Shown piece after piece: positions 52,973 to 61,977 of a stretch of DNA of 64,000 bases; position 1 is the stretch's first letter, and the number at the start of each line of letters is the position of its first letter. The translations under genes were made by a program, and so were the position numbers. The notes beneath the pieces are model-generated. The model saw only the letters and a program-made list of their open reading frames with translations. It made no database searches and was not told where the DNA came from. Source of the DNA: Candidatus Pullichristensenella avicola (lineage in GTDB: Bacteria > Bacillota > Clostridia > Christensenellales > Aristaeellaceae); assembly GCA_018711655.1 (NCBI GenBank), contig DVIA01000012.1:1-64000 (forward strand), written 5' to 3'.

Positions 52973-53151
52973 CGTGGGGAATATTTTTGAAACTCCCTCG
53001 CGGTCCTCCGTGAACCTTCGCCACGGCGTTTTTCGGGAATTCCGCTTATTCGCCATGATGCGTCCCGCACCGTCATCCACGCCGGTTTGCTGTCAATTTG
53101 CTGTCTTTTCAAGTATTCCGCTGTCAGGCAAGAAGCGCCTCAGAGCCCTTC

Positions 53152-54387
53152 TCAAAACACGTCCAGCGTTGCAGCCAGTCTCTCAAATGATTCCTGTTTC
53201 TTCTCCTCCGTCGCCTCGGCATAAACATCCATGGTCGTCTTGATGTCCTTATGCCCCATGACCGACTGGATGACCTTCAGGTTGGTTTCATTTTCGCAAA
53301 GCCTTGTGCAAAATGTGTGCCGCAGATGATGCGCGGAAAAGTCCGGCAAAAGCACGGGCTCCCGTCGCTCCTTCCTGGCGTTCACTTCTTCGCTGGCATT
53401 ATAGTCTGCCACGATCCGCTTGATCGCCCGGTTTACCGACTGGGGATTGGGAACATTGCCGAAGCGGTTGCAGAACACAAAACCGCTCATTCCGTCGATC
53501 TCCACATCGCTCCAGCCGTTTTCCTTCTGCTCCTCATATAGCATCTCAAATGCGTCCTTGACGGAATCAAGCATCGGGATTGTGCGAACGCCCGATTCCG
53601 TTTTGGGTCTGGAGATGTGCATCACGGAGGAGCGTTCCTCTGCCGTCGGGTAGTAAGTAAGGCTGTGATTGATGCTGATCGTGCGTTTCTCGTAGTTCAA
53701 ATCCTCCCAGCGGAGCCCCAGTGCCTCTCCAATCCGGCATCCTGTGCCAAGCAAAATCGTAAACATGGGCCACCAATGATGAAAAACCGGGTGATTTGCG
53801 ATATGCTCCATGAACGCTCTTTGCTGGGCAATCGTCAGTGCATGCCGTGTGCCCTTGGCCAGTTCAGACGCCTTCTTGACCTCCGCCATCACCCTGTCTG
53901 TTGGGTTTTGGCGAATGATTTCATCCCGAACCGCAAGCTGGAAAGTGGGATGCAGAAGCGTGTGGATGCTCTCCAGCGTGTTGATCTGCAGCTTCTGTTT
54001 CTCCAGCAGGTAATTGTAAAACTGAAGCACGTCTGAATACTTGATGGCGGCGATGTTTTTCTTGCCGAACGTATCCCGGACAAACCGGCCATACATATAC
54101 AGATAATTGCTTCTCGTCGTCTGCCGCAGATTTGTCTTGATGCTCATATAGCGGTCAAACACGAAATTCACCGTCGCTTTCCCCGCCACATAAACATCCA
54201 AACCATCCAGCTGATCCTTCATCAGCCGCGCTTCCTTTTCCCGTAGGGCCACAAGGTCGTTTGCGTAGATGTACCTGCGTCTTCCAAGCGGGTCTTTGTA
54301 CGAATACGCATACCGCTTGTCAGAGCTTCTCTGCATTTCTCCTTTCCGCAAGGTTCTGCCCCGCAGGTCTTTTCTTGTCGTTGCCAT
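53152..54387 (-). CDS. int: Tyrosine recombinase/integrase, Tn916 type
   Basis: A 411-aa site-specific recombinase. The N-terminal ~60 residues (RTLRKGEMQRSSDKRYAYSY) are the Tn916-type DNA-binding domain, followed by a SAM-like core-binding domain (~80-170). Catalytic residues are the Arg in GTGCRIGEALGLRW, HHLRHTFCTRL and the Tyr in TTMDVYAEA. ATG 54387 follows GGAGGTACTG; an in-frame ATG further up has no site. Closest gene to the left end of the element. Confidence 0.92.
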   Translation of the reverse strand: MATTRKDLRGRTLRKGEMQRSSDKRYAYSYKDPLGRRRYIYANDLVALREKEARLMKDQLDGLDVYVAGKATVNFVFDRYMSIKTNLRQTTRSNYLYMYGRFVRDTFGKKNIAAIKYSDVLQFYNYLLEKQKLQINTLESIHTLLHPTFQLAVRDEIIRQNPTDRVMAEVKKASELAKGTRHALTIAQQRAFMEHIANHPVFHHWWPMFTILLGTGCRIGEALGLRWEDLNYEKRTISINHSLTYYPTAEERSSVMHISRPKTESGVRTIPMLDSVKDAFEMLYEEQKENGWSDVEIDGMSGFVFCNRFGNVPNPQSVNRAIKRIVADYNASEEVNARKERREPVLLPDFSAHHLRHTFCTRLCENETNLKVIQSVMGHKDIKTTMDVYAEATEEKKQESFERLAATLDVF

Positions 54388-54593
54388 ATCAGTACCTCCT
54401 TCCCAATGAGAAGAAGGACTCATACTGTTCAGGGTTGGATAACCGCTTCTCCGTCCCTTGCACGACAACTTCTGTTACAGTCAACTGATGTTGCCGGGCA
54501 TGAGCGCAGGCGCGCTCATACCCCACAACTGCATTATACTTTCTGTATGTTAGAATGTCAACTTCCATTTTGAGTCCTCCTTTTCTCCATCGG

Positions 54594-54803
54594 TTATGCT
54601 ATACGGAACGTTTCCAGATATTTCTCAAATATCTCGCAGTTTACGAGGGCCACCTTGTCAATCTTATAGACGGCCTTTGCGTCCTTGGCCAGTTCCTGAA
54701 ATTTCGTCAGTCCCAGGCTGTATCGCTCCGCGCCCTCCTGATACCGTACGAATTTTTTAGCGATCTGTTTTGTTCGTTCTGCATCCTTACGGGCATATCC
54801 CAT
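54594..54803 (-). CDS. DUF6462-like small protein, probable excisionase-type partner
   Basis: A 69-aa protein (RYQEGAERYSLGLTKFQELAKDAKAVYKIDKVALVNCEIFEKYLETF). The pattern matches the small winged-helix-like DUF6462 proteins found beside Tn916-type integrases in many Firmicute elements, where an excisionase or regulatory role is suspected. ATG 54803 follows GGGAGGTGA. Confidence 0.75.
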   Translation of the reverse strand: MGYARKDAERTKQIAKKFVRYQEGAERYSLGLTKFQELAKDAKAVYKIDKVALVNCEIFEKYLETFRIA

Positions 54804-54962
54804 GCACGATCACCTCCCATCGCATATTTTCCGATACAAACTTTGAAACCGCCTGCTCAGTCTGCTCATCCTGCACATTTTGCGCAGCATGAGCAGGACG
54901 AGCAGGCGATTTTTGCATCTACGCCCACAATTTGACAATTCGTTCCAAGCGCATGTGGCGTT

Positions 54963-56369
54963 CTACGGCGCAAAATGGCACAGCGCTAGATTGTGAAATC
55001 CCCTGTTTGCACCAACGCACTTGTCGTCATAGATGATGCCAAGGGCTTTCTGGTTATCTTTCAAGTGATGGACAAAGGCGGCTGTTGCCCTCGGTTTTTC
55101 CAGATTGTCACGGCACCAGCGCTCATAAACCTCATAAAAATCAATGGATTTGCACTTTGCCCCGGCCTTGATTTCAAAGTATCCCTCCGATTTCAGAAAG
55201 GACAGAATGTTGTTCCCACGCTCCATCGCCTCCTTCAGATTTTCGGTCGTCCGCTCGCTGCTCGTGAATTGGTAATTGTTCGCAATGAGCCTGTTCAGCC
55301 CTTCCAGCGCCCACAGGAGGATCCCTTCCTTCTCCCTCCGCATCTTGTCGATCAGGAAGGGATCGTCTACACGGCCGGCGGGCCGTTCCTTTGTTGTCAA
55401 AAGAAGCTGCCGGCGGTAAAAACCGTTGGATTTGTCATAGAGCGCGTGAAGGCCGCCATTTCCAAAGCAGGTAAAGCGCACATACAGCGTCCCCTGCATG
55501 CTTTGCATCCCTTTGCGCTCGATATCGATCTTGTCTTCCAGCGTCACCAGAGTTTTCAGATTGTTGGTCTGGGGCAGGGCTTCTGTTTTCATGTCGTCGT
55601 CCACCAGAAGCAGCTTATATTCCAGGTCTGCGCGGGCAAAGCGGTTTGTCTCCACCTTTTGCAGACTTCCGGTGTACATGTTGTCGCCGAAGAGCTCCCG
55701 CAGAACCAACCCGATCCTGGATTTCCCCTCTCCGCCCTTCCCGATCAGGAGCAGCATCTTCTGTGCCTTTGTGACCGGGATCAGGCAGTAGCCGATATAC
55801 TCCTGCAGCGCCGGTATATCGTCCCTGTAAAGCAACTCTTCCAGGAATCGCAGCCAGCACGATGGTTTTTCCGCCTCCGCCTCATACGCTACGGGCAGAC
55901 GGTTTATGCAGTATTCCTTATCGGGGGTAAACCTGCCGTCCAGGAAATACGTTCCATTCGCCACATGAATCCGATCCGTCTGAATCTCCGGCGGCTCTGC
56001 CGCGCAGGAGAGTTTGACGGCCTGGAGAAGTTGTTCCGTCTTCCGGGCGACGCCCGACTTCACATAGTCCCTGATAAGGGCAAAGATTTCTTTTTTCAGG
56101 ATCGCCTCATCGCCGATCATGCCGTCAACCGTGAAGAGTTTGTTGCGAAAGCAGCGCATTGGATGCCGTGCCAGAAAATAATCGGCAAACAGCGGCTCGA
56201 TCACCCGGCCTCTTTTGTCCAACCAGGCCAAAGGCTCCGGCTCTGTGCCCATGGCCGAATTCTCTGGCACAGCCGCCTGGCTTGAATTTCTCAATTCGTC
56301 TTTCAATCCGCTCACGTCCTTTTTCCGTTTCTGTACAATTTGTTGTTGCTTCTTCCCGGTGTCGTACAA
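54963..56369 (-). CDS. Phage/plasmid primase-helicase, P4/D5 family
   Basis: A 468-aa replication protein. Walker A is IGKGGEGKSRI near residue 213, followed by a typical SF3 helicase core (LLLVDDDMKTEALPQ..., FTCFGNGG, FYRRQLLLTT). The N-terminal ~200 residues resemble the D5-N region. There is no clear Toprim/primase active site, so helicase activity is the safer call. It would support replication of the excised element. Confidence 0.82.
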   Translation of the reverse strand: MYDTGKKQQQIVQKRKKDVSGLKDELRNSSQAAVPENSAMGTEPEPLAWLDKRGRVIEPLFADYFLARHPMRCFRNKLFTVDGMIGDEAILKKEIFALIRDYVKSGVARKTEQLLQAVKLSCAAEPPEIQTDRIHVANGTYFLDGRFTPDKEYCINRLPVAYEAEAEKPSCWLRFLEELLYRDDIPALQEYIGYCLIPVTKAQKMLLLIGKGGEGKSRIGLVLRELFGDNMYTGSLQKVETNRFARADLEYKLLLVDDDMKTEALPQTNNLKTLVTLEDKIDIERKGMQSMQGTLYVRFTCFGNGGLHALYDKSNGFYRRQLLLTTKERPAGRVDDPFLIDKMRREKEGILLWALEGLNRLIANNYQFTSSERTTENLKEAMERGNNILSFLKSEGYFEIKAGAKCKSIDFYEVYERWCRDNLEKPRATAAFVHHLKDNQKALGIIYDDKCVGANRGFHNLALCHFAP

Positions 56370-56402
56370 ATGCTCTTTTGCCTGAGGGAAGCAACGTTCT
56401 TG

Positions 56403-56777
56403 TTAACCGGCGCATGGCAGAGGCAATTCCTGCCAGCGCCAACGATCCACGACGCGGCAGAAATTCTCGAAAGCGCCGTACTTGACACGTTTGAGGACGT
56501 ATACTGGAAAAGAAGTAGGCATGTGACCGATGAACTTCACGGCGACAATGATCCACAGATGCGGCAGCACGCGCTTGAGGACGATTTTTACGCCGGCACA
56601 GTACATGATGGCATTCGTGTCATCGACCATGTATACCCCTGCGGCCTGATGCGCGTCGATGTAGCCGGCGATCTCCGCGCAGGCGTGCCTGATGCCGTCG
56701 CGCTCCCCGTTCAGGCGCATGGCTTCGCCAAAGTGGGTCTGAGTTTTCTTGAGATAGAGAACTTTTGCAGCTTTCAT
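56403..56777 (-). CDS. Small hypothetical protein of the integrated element
   Basis: A 124-aa protein with no recognised domain (MKAAKVLYLKKTQTHFGEAM...). ATG 56777 has GGAGGA at the right distance, which supports translation. It lies 33 bp upstream of the primase gene and is likely the first gene of the element's operon. The C-terminal part may be affected by a change of frame, as it turns Arg/Trp-rich. Confidence 0.5.
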   Translation of the reverse strand: MKAAKVLYLKKTQTHFGEAMRLNGERDGIRHACAEIAGYIDAHQAAGVYMVDDTNAIMYCAGVKIVLKRVLPHLWIIVAVKFIGHMPTSFPVYVLKRVKYGAFENFCRVVDRWRWQELPLPCAG

Positions 56778-57057
56778 GGTGAAATCCTCCTGCATTGGGG
56801 GAACTTTGCGAACCCCTCTATATATAGGTCAATTGGGGACATGTTCGGGGACACTTCGCCGCAGGGTTTTGAGAATTAAACGGAGGAAATGGTTTGCCCG
56901 ATGCAAGGAGGCAATAAAAAGCCCCGCACGCTCAGCGCGATTGAGCCCGCTTTCAGAGAGCGCAGGGACAGGCGTTGATAACGGCTGGGGGTTATGGTAA
57001 AAATGAAGTTGAGCGATGCGGCCTTTTGAAAGGAAAGCGCGGGAGGTGAAGGTGCGT

Positions 57058-57591
57058 ATGAAAAATCTGAAGCTGCCCGTGGGCATTGAGAGCTTTGCGG
57101 AGATGCAGCAAGAAGGATTTTACTATGTCGACAAGACGGGCCTGATCCGCGACCTACTGAACAACTGGGGCAAGGTGAACCTCTTCACGCGCCCGCGGCG
57201 GTTTGGCAAGACGCTGAACATGAGCATGCTCAAGAGCTTTTTCGAGATCGGGGCCGACAGGACGCTGTTCGACGGTCTGGCGATCTCGAAGGAAATGACG
57301 TTGTGCGAGGAGTACATGGGAAATTTCCCGGTGATCTTCATTTCGCTCAAGGGCGACATACTGGTGGAGCCGGAGGACCCGGACGCGGGCATCGTCATCG
57401 AGGTCAAGTACGCGCCCACATTTCAGGGGCTTAAGCAGGCCTGCGCAAAGGCGATGGAGCAGATCAAGGCGCGGCGCTACGACGAGCGCCTGCGCGAGGA
57501 TGGCCGCGAGGACATACTCGCCTACGGCATCGCCTTTTGCAAAAAGCGCTGCAAGGCGGTGTGCGAAAAGCTGTCAGGTGCCGTCAAATAA
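57058..57591 (+). pseudogene. AAA-ATPase-like/PD-(D/E)XK nuclease protein with large internal deletion
   Basis: A 177-aa frame. Residues 1-100 (LPVGIESFAEMQQEGFYYVDKTGLIRDLL, FTRPRRFGKTLNMSMLKSFFE) are the AAA-ATPase-like domain with its P-loop. Residues 101-177 (GIVIEVKYAPTFQGLKQACAKAMEQI) are the C-terminal PD-(D/E)XK nuclease part. Normal members are over 500 aa, so about two-thirds of the gene is missing with the frame kept. The start has a good GGGAGGTGA. Probably a decaying relic; a short functional form is possible. Confidence 0.8.
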
Positions 57592-57850
57592 AACCGCGCG
57601 CGGTTCTGCAACCGCCGGCCGGAGCGATCCAGCCGGCGTTTTTCCTTGGCAGACGGATGTGACGCGCGGATGGGGGGAAATCCGGTCTCATGGCCTGGAA
57701 GTCAGGAAAATGATTTCCTTTTTGACACTCATAAATGGAAATATAACCGCTACTCTGTGGATAATATTCAAAGAAAAATTGTATAAATCGCATGAATTTT
57801 CCCCTTCCCACGCAGCAATTCGCATACGAAACTAATTTCGTTACTTTTCT
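57592..57850 (+). promoter_or_regulatory. AT-rich region with palindrome ACGAAACTAATTTCGT
   Basis: This gap holds an AT-rich stretch from about 57710 and, at 57826-57841, ACGAAA-CTAA-TTTCGT, whose 6-bp arms are perfect. It ends 9 bp before the -35 box of the starch locus promoter, so it may bind the LacI-family regulator encoded at 63733. Confidence 0.5.
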
Positions 57851-57879
57851 TTGACACTTCCCCGACGCCATGCTATGAT
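57851..57879 (+). promoter_or_regulatory. Promoter of the starch/maltodextrin locus
   Basis: TTGACA (57851-57856), 17 bp, TGC-TATGAT (57874-57879): strong promoter with extended -10, about 50 bp before the start codon. Confidence 0.85.
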
Positions 57880-57930
57880 GAGTACAACGATACAGGGCAA
57901 AAGCCTGTTTGCGAAAGGGAGGGTTCCTGA

Positions 57931-58914
57931 ATGAAGAAGATGCTGCTGTGGATGCTCAGCGCGGTTCTTTTGCTGGCGGCGCTGCCCGTGTCTCTGGCGG
58001 AAGAGGATGCGGAAATGGTGCCGGTGCTGGCGCAGGTGCCGGATGGCTGGGAGAACCCGCACCTGTGGGCGTGGTCGGACGACGGCGCCAACGCCTTTGA
58101 TGCCTGGCCAGGCGAGGCCATGCAGCCCCTGGGCGAAAGCGGCTGGTACTACGCATATGTGCCGGGCTTTGTGCAGAACGCCATCGTCAGCGCCAACGAC
58201 GCAGCCGTGCAGACCGAGGGCGTGGTGATCGAGGCGGGCAAGGCGGCGTGGATCGCCATCGCGGACGACCTTTCCTGCACGGTCTCTTACGAGGCGCAGG
58301 CGGACGAGGCCATCCCCGAATACGTCGAAATGTTCACCGTACACGCCTATGTGCCGCTGGCCTGGGAGACCGTCAACCTCTGGGCGTGGTCGGCCCCGGA
58401 CGGCACCAACGCCTTTGAGGCCTGGCCGGGCGAGGCAATGAGCGGCGGCGAGGACGGCTGGTTCACCGCCGAAGCGCCCGCGTGGGTCAACTCCATCATC
58501 GTCAGTGGCAACGAGGGCGAAGCGCAGACGGAGGACATCGCCATCGAAGCGCAGGAGGTCTGGGTCACCGTTTACAACGATCTCACTTATGAAGTGGCCT
58601 ACGAGGATCCCGAGCAGGCCGACGTGCCGGACATCACCATCCACGCGCAGGTGCCGGCGGACTGGGCGGAGCCCTGCTGCTGGGCGTGGTCGGCCCCGGA
58701 CGGCACCAACGCCTACGCCGCCTGGCCAGGCGAGCCCATGGCCGAGGAAGACGGATGGTACACCGTACAGGCCCCGGGCTGGATCAATTCGGTCATCATC
58801 AACGGCAACGAAGGCAGCGTGCAGACGGCTGACCTCTCCGTGGAGAGCGGCGTGGACGTATGGGTGGTGGTGACGGACGCGCAGAACGCTTCCGTGACCT
58901 ACGAAGCGCCCTGA
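57931..58914 (+). CDS. Secreted protein with three CBM26-like starch-binding modules
   Basis: A 327-aa exported protein: signal peptide at 1-23 (ALPVSLAEE), then three homologous modules (~30-120, 133-230, 234-327). Each contains (L/C)WAWS-DG-NA-(F/Y)-AWPGE-M and a GW-(Y/F)...P-W-(N)-I(V/I)-GNEG-QT pattern, matching family 26 carbohydrate-binding modules that grip starch by stacked aromatics. No catalytic domain is present, so it likely captures or concentrates maltodextrin outside the cell. ATG 57931 follows GGGAGG. Confidence 0.8.
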   Translation: MKKMLLWMLSAVLLLAALPVSLAEEDAEMVPVLAQVPDGWENPHLWAWSDDGANAFDAWPGEAMQPLGESGWYYAYVPGFVQNAIVSANDAAVQTEGVVIEAGKAAWIAIADDLSCTVSYEAQADEAIPEYVEMFTVHAYVPLAWETVNLWAWSAPDGTNAFEAWPGEAMSGGEDGWFTAEAPAWVNSIIVSGNEGEAQTEDIAIEAQEVWVTVYNDLTYEVAYEDPEQADVPDITIHAQVPADWAEPCCWAWSAPDGTNAYAAWPGEPMAEEDGWYTVQAPGWINSVIINGNEGSVQTADLSVESGVDVWVVVTDAQNASVTYEAP

Positions 58915-58929
58915 CCGCGCCCCGACCAT

Positions 58930-58954
58930 GGCTCCCCCGCACGGGGGAGCCTTT
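58930..58954 (+). terminator. Intra-operon hairpin terminator
   Basis: GGCTCCCCC and GGGGGAGCC form a perfect 9-bp stem with a 4-nt loop followed by TTTG. It likely causes partial termination, giving more of the starch-binding protein than of the transporter. Confidence 0.65.
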
Positions 58955-58971
58955 GAAATGGAGGAACTGGC

Positions 58972-60174
58972 ATGAAGCGGATACTGGCCATTTTGCTGAT
59001 CGCGCTGCTTGCTCTGTCGCTGGGCGGCTGCTCCGCGCGCAAGGAAGTGGACGCCTCCAAACTGGTGATCTGGCACGACAAGGAGGACGCCGTGGTGGAG
59101 GCATTGTCCGCCTATCTGGCGGAAGCCTGTCCCGGGATCGAAGTGACGTTTGAAAAAAAGACCAGCCTCACCGATTCCTTGAAGCTGGTGGGCAACGACC
59201 CCTCCGCCGCGCCGGACATGTTCATCTTTGCCCACGACAAGGTCGGCGTGTTTGCCGAGATGGACATACTCGCGCCCATCGAGCCGCTGCTTGCGGAGGA
59301 CGCGCTTGCAAATCATCTGCCCATGACGCTGGAAGCGGCCACCTATGGCGGCACGCTCTATCAGTTGCCCCTGTATTTTGAAACGCTGCTGTTTTTGTAC
59401 AACGAGCGCTACATGCTCGAGGGCAGCGTGCCCGCGACCACCGAGGAATTGTACCAGTACATGCAGGCAAACACGGGCCGCGGGCGCTACGGCTTTGTGG
59501 AGCAGCACTCCACGGCCTACTACGCCGCCGCCTGGATCCACGGCTTTGGCGGCGAGATCATCTCCGCGAACGGCGAGCCGTTCCCGGACGCGGAGGCGGT
59601 GCAGGACGCGCTTGCCTACCACAAGAAGTTCGTCGAACTTATGCCCGGGGAGACCGAGTACGCCACGGTGAACACGCTCTTTCTGGAGGGTAAGGCCGAC
59701 AGCACCATCGGCGGGCCGTGGATGGTGCCCAGCGCCCGCGAGGCGGGCATCTCTCTGGGCATCGCCCCCATGCCGGTGGTGGACGAGACCGGCCTTGCGC
59801 TGGCGCCCTATTCCGGCGTGCAGGGCGTGCATGTACTCAAATTCGCCGCCGAGAACAAGGAGGACAGCGTGCGCGCCGTGCTTGCGGCCCTTGTGGAGCC
59901 GGAGATCGGCGTGACGCTGGCGCTGGCGAGCGGCTGCGCGCCGGCGAACGCCCTCTGCTACGATGACGCGGCGGTGGCGGAGGACGAGATGGTGCAGGCC
60001 ATGCGCGCCACGGCGGAGATCGCCGTGCCGATGCCCAACATCCCCGAAATGGACGTGATGTGGACGGTGGTGAGCGACCTTCTCACCGACGTCAACCTCT
60101 CCGGGCGCGACGTGCAGGAGAGCTTTGACGACGCGCTGGCGCAGGCGCAAAACCTGATTGCCAACATGCAGTAA
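58972..60174 (+). CDS. malE: Maltose/maltodextrin ABC transporter substrate-binding lipoprotein
   Basis: A 400-aa lipoprotein with lipobox LGGC at residues 17-20. The mature sequence LVIWHDKEDAVVEALSAYLAE, APDMFIFAHDKVG and GGPWMVPSAREAGI match MalE-type carbohydrate receptors. ATG 58972 follows GGAGGAACTGG. First gene of the malE-malF-malG set. Confidence 0.9.
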   Translation: MKRILAILLIALLALSLGGCSARKEVDASKLVIWHDKEDAVVEALSAYLAEACPGIEVTFEKKTSLTDSLKLVGNDPSAAPDMFIFAHDKVGVFAEMDILAPIEPLLAEDALANHLPMTLEAATYGGTLYQLPLYFETLLFLYNERYMLEGSVPATTEELYQYMQANTGRGRYGFVEQHSTAYYAAAWIHGFGGEIISANGEPFPDAEAVQDALAYHKKFVELMPGETEYATVNTLFLEGKADSTIGGPWMVPSAREAGISLGIAPMPVVDETGLALAPYSGVQGVHVLKFAAENKEDSVRAVLAALVEPEIGVTLALASGCAPANALCYDDAAVAEDEMVQAMRATAEIAVPMPNIPEMDVMWTVVSDLLTDVNLSGRDVQESFDDALAQAQNLIANMQ

Positions 60175-60250
60175 CGACGCGCTGAAAACGGGCGGTGCGG
60201 AACGCCCCGCGTCCGCCCGCCCGCGAAACAAAAGGATGAGGAGGGTGCTT

Positions 60251-61135
60251 ATGCGCAAAGGCAGGGGCTGCCTGCGCAGCTATGCGTGGAGCGCGCCGTC
60301 GCTGACGCTCATCGCCCTGATGGTGGTCTTTCCGATCCTGTATACGCTGTACATATCGCTTACGAACATGTCGGTATACCATTGGTTCGATTTTTCCTTC
60401 ATCGGGCTGGAAAACTACCGGCGGGCGCTGCTGGTGTTCGATTCGGGCTTTTTGTCCGCCCTGTTGTGGACAATCCTGTGGACGATCGTCAACATGGCCG
60501 TGCAGCTCGTACTCGCCTTTGCGCTGGCAAGCCTTCTGAACGTAAAAAAACTGCGCCTGCGCAAGCTGTACAAGACCATCCTCATGTTCCCCTGGGCGAT
60601 GCCGGGCTACGTATCCATCCTCCTGTGGAAAACGGGCATCTTCAACTCGCAGTTCGGCCTGCTCAACCAGTGGGCGGAGGCGCTGGGGCTGGAGGCGCGG
60701 CGTTGGCTGGCCACGGATGTATCGGCGTTCGTGTTTTGCACGGTGGTCAACCTGTGGCTGGCGCTGCCGTTCATGATCATGATCATGGATGGGGCCATGC
60801 AGTCCATCGACGAAAGCTGCTACGAAAGCGCCCGGCTCGACGGGGCCACGCGCCTGCAGCGCGCCGTGTACATCACCATCCCCACCATCCGGCCGATGAT
60901 CGCTCCGGCGGTGATCATCACGGTGTTCACCACCTTCAAGCAGTTCGACGTGGTCTACCTGCTCACCCAGCAGATGGGCGCGCAGACGGGTTCCAACTTC
61001 CACACCGTGCTTACCTACGCCTACGAGAACGCCTTCATCACCAACAATTACGGCTATTCTTCGGCCATTTCCATGCTCATCTTCGCGCTGCTTCTGCTCT
61101 TTTCCCGCCTGCAGCGAAAGGAGGTGTCCAGGTGA
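60251..61135 (+). CDS. malF: Maltodextrin ABC transporter permease MalF
   Basis: A 294-aa permease with about six membrane helices (SLTLIALMVVFPILYTLYIS first) and the EAA-like motif ESARLDGATRLQRAVYITIP. It is much shorter than E. coli MalF, as usual for Gram-positive versions. ATG 60251 has AGGAGG at 6 bp; earlier in-frame ATGs have poorer sites. It overlaps malG by 4 bp. Confidence 0.9.
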   Translation: MRKGRGCLRSYAWSAPSLTLIALMVVFPILYTLYISLTNMSVYHWFDFSFIGLENYRRALLVFDSGFLSALLWTILWTIVNMAVQLVLAFALASLLNVKKLRLRKLYKTILMFPWAMPGYVSILLWKTGIFNSQFGLLNQWAEALGLEARRWLATDVSAFVFCTVVNLWLALPFMIMIMDGAMQSIDESCYESARLDGATRLQRAVYITIPTIRPMIAPAVIITVFTTFKQFDVVYLLTQQMGAQTGSNFHTVLTYAYENAFITNNYGYSSAISMLIFALLLLFSRLQRKEVSR

Positions 61136-61977
61136 AGCGCGGAAAACTGCGTTCCATCGCCTCCATGGGGGCGCTCAATCTGTTTTTCATCGCCCTCTGC
61201 TTTGTGACGCTGATCCCCATCCTCTACGCGCTGTCCGTGGCGCTCAGCGCGCAGAACACGCTGCTCAGTTCGGATTTTTCCTTTATCCCCCGCGCGCTGA
61301 CGCTGGACAACTTCCGCGCCGTGTTCGAGGGCGAGGACGTGCTGCCCTGGTTTGAAAACAGCATGGTATTGGCTGCGGCGACCGTGGCCCTGTCGCTCTC
61401 GGCGGCGATCCCGGCGGCCTACGCCTTTTCGCGCCGCCGCTTTCCCGGCCGGAAGATGATTCTGCGCTGGCTGGTGCTGCTCAACTCCTTCCCGGCGCTG
61501 TTGAGTATGTTCGCCATCTACCGCCTGCTGCGGCCTTTGGGGCTCGTCAACACCCGTCTGGGGCTGATCCTCGTCTATACCGGCACGATGTCGGTGTTCA
61601 GCCTCTGGAACCTCAAGGGGTACTTCGACACCGTGCCCGTAGAGATCGAGGAGGCGGCGCGCATGGACGGCGCCAGCGACGTGGGCGTGGTTTGGCGCAT
61701 CGTGCTGCCGCTGGCGCGGCCAAGCCTGATCGTCACGGCGCTGATGGTGCTGATCTATGTGTGGAACGAATACATCTACGCCACGACCTTTATGACGGGC
61801 GAGACCAACTACACGCTGGCTGCCGGGCTGTACGGCCTGCAGGCCACCGAGACCAGCGGCAGTTGGCCGGTGTTCGCGGCGGCGTCGCTGCTGGTGTCGC
61901 TGCCCGTGCTGGTCATCTTCCTGCTGTGCCAGAAATACATGACCTCCGGCCTCACCGCCGGCGGGGTGAAGGGATGA
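61132..61977 (+). CDS. malG: Maltodextrin ABC transporter permease MalG
   Basis: A 281-aa permease. EAA loop EAARMDGASDVGVVWRIVLP, and family segments PRALTLDNFRAVFEG and WNEYIYATTFM. Starts at GTG 61132, overlapping the malF stop (GTGA) with AAAGGAGGTG upstream. The ATPase (MsmX/MalK type) is absent from the locus and is probably a shared one encoded elsewhere. Overlaps the GH13 gene by 4 bp. Confidence 0.9.
   Translation: MKRGKLRSIASMGALNLFFIALCFVTLIPILYALSVALSAQNTLLSSDFSFIPRALTLDNFRAVFEGEDVLPWFENSMVLAAATVALSLSAAIPAAYAFSRRRFPGRKMILRWLVLLNSFPALLSMFAIYRLLRPLGLVNTRLGLILVYTGTMSVFSLWNLKGYFDTVPVEIEEAARMDGASDVGVVWRIVLPLARPSLIVTALMVLIYVWNEYIYATTFMTGETNYTLAAGLYGLQATETSGSWPVFAAASLLVSLPVLVIFLLCQKYMTSGLTAGGVKG

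Larger units (their letters stand above)
53015..56880. mobile_element. Small integrated element with Tn916-type integrase, no conjugation genes
   Basis: The region has lower GC than its surroundings and carries four minus-strand genes: integrase, DUF6462-like protein, primase/helicase and an unknown protein. There is no relaxase, capsid or transfer gene, so it looks like a non-autonomous IME or phage-satellite remnant. Possible ends are the imperfect direct repeats CTTCGCCACGGCGTTTTTCG (from 53016) and CTTCGCCGCAGGGTTTTGAG (from 56854); boundaries are tentative. Confidence 0.6.

Noticed and set aside
56829..57086. 85-aa minus-strand frame at the right border of the element
   Set aside because: No ribosome binding site or recognised domain; overlaps the start of the AAA-ATPase-like gene. 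It could be a transposase remnant, but this cannot be shown.
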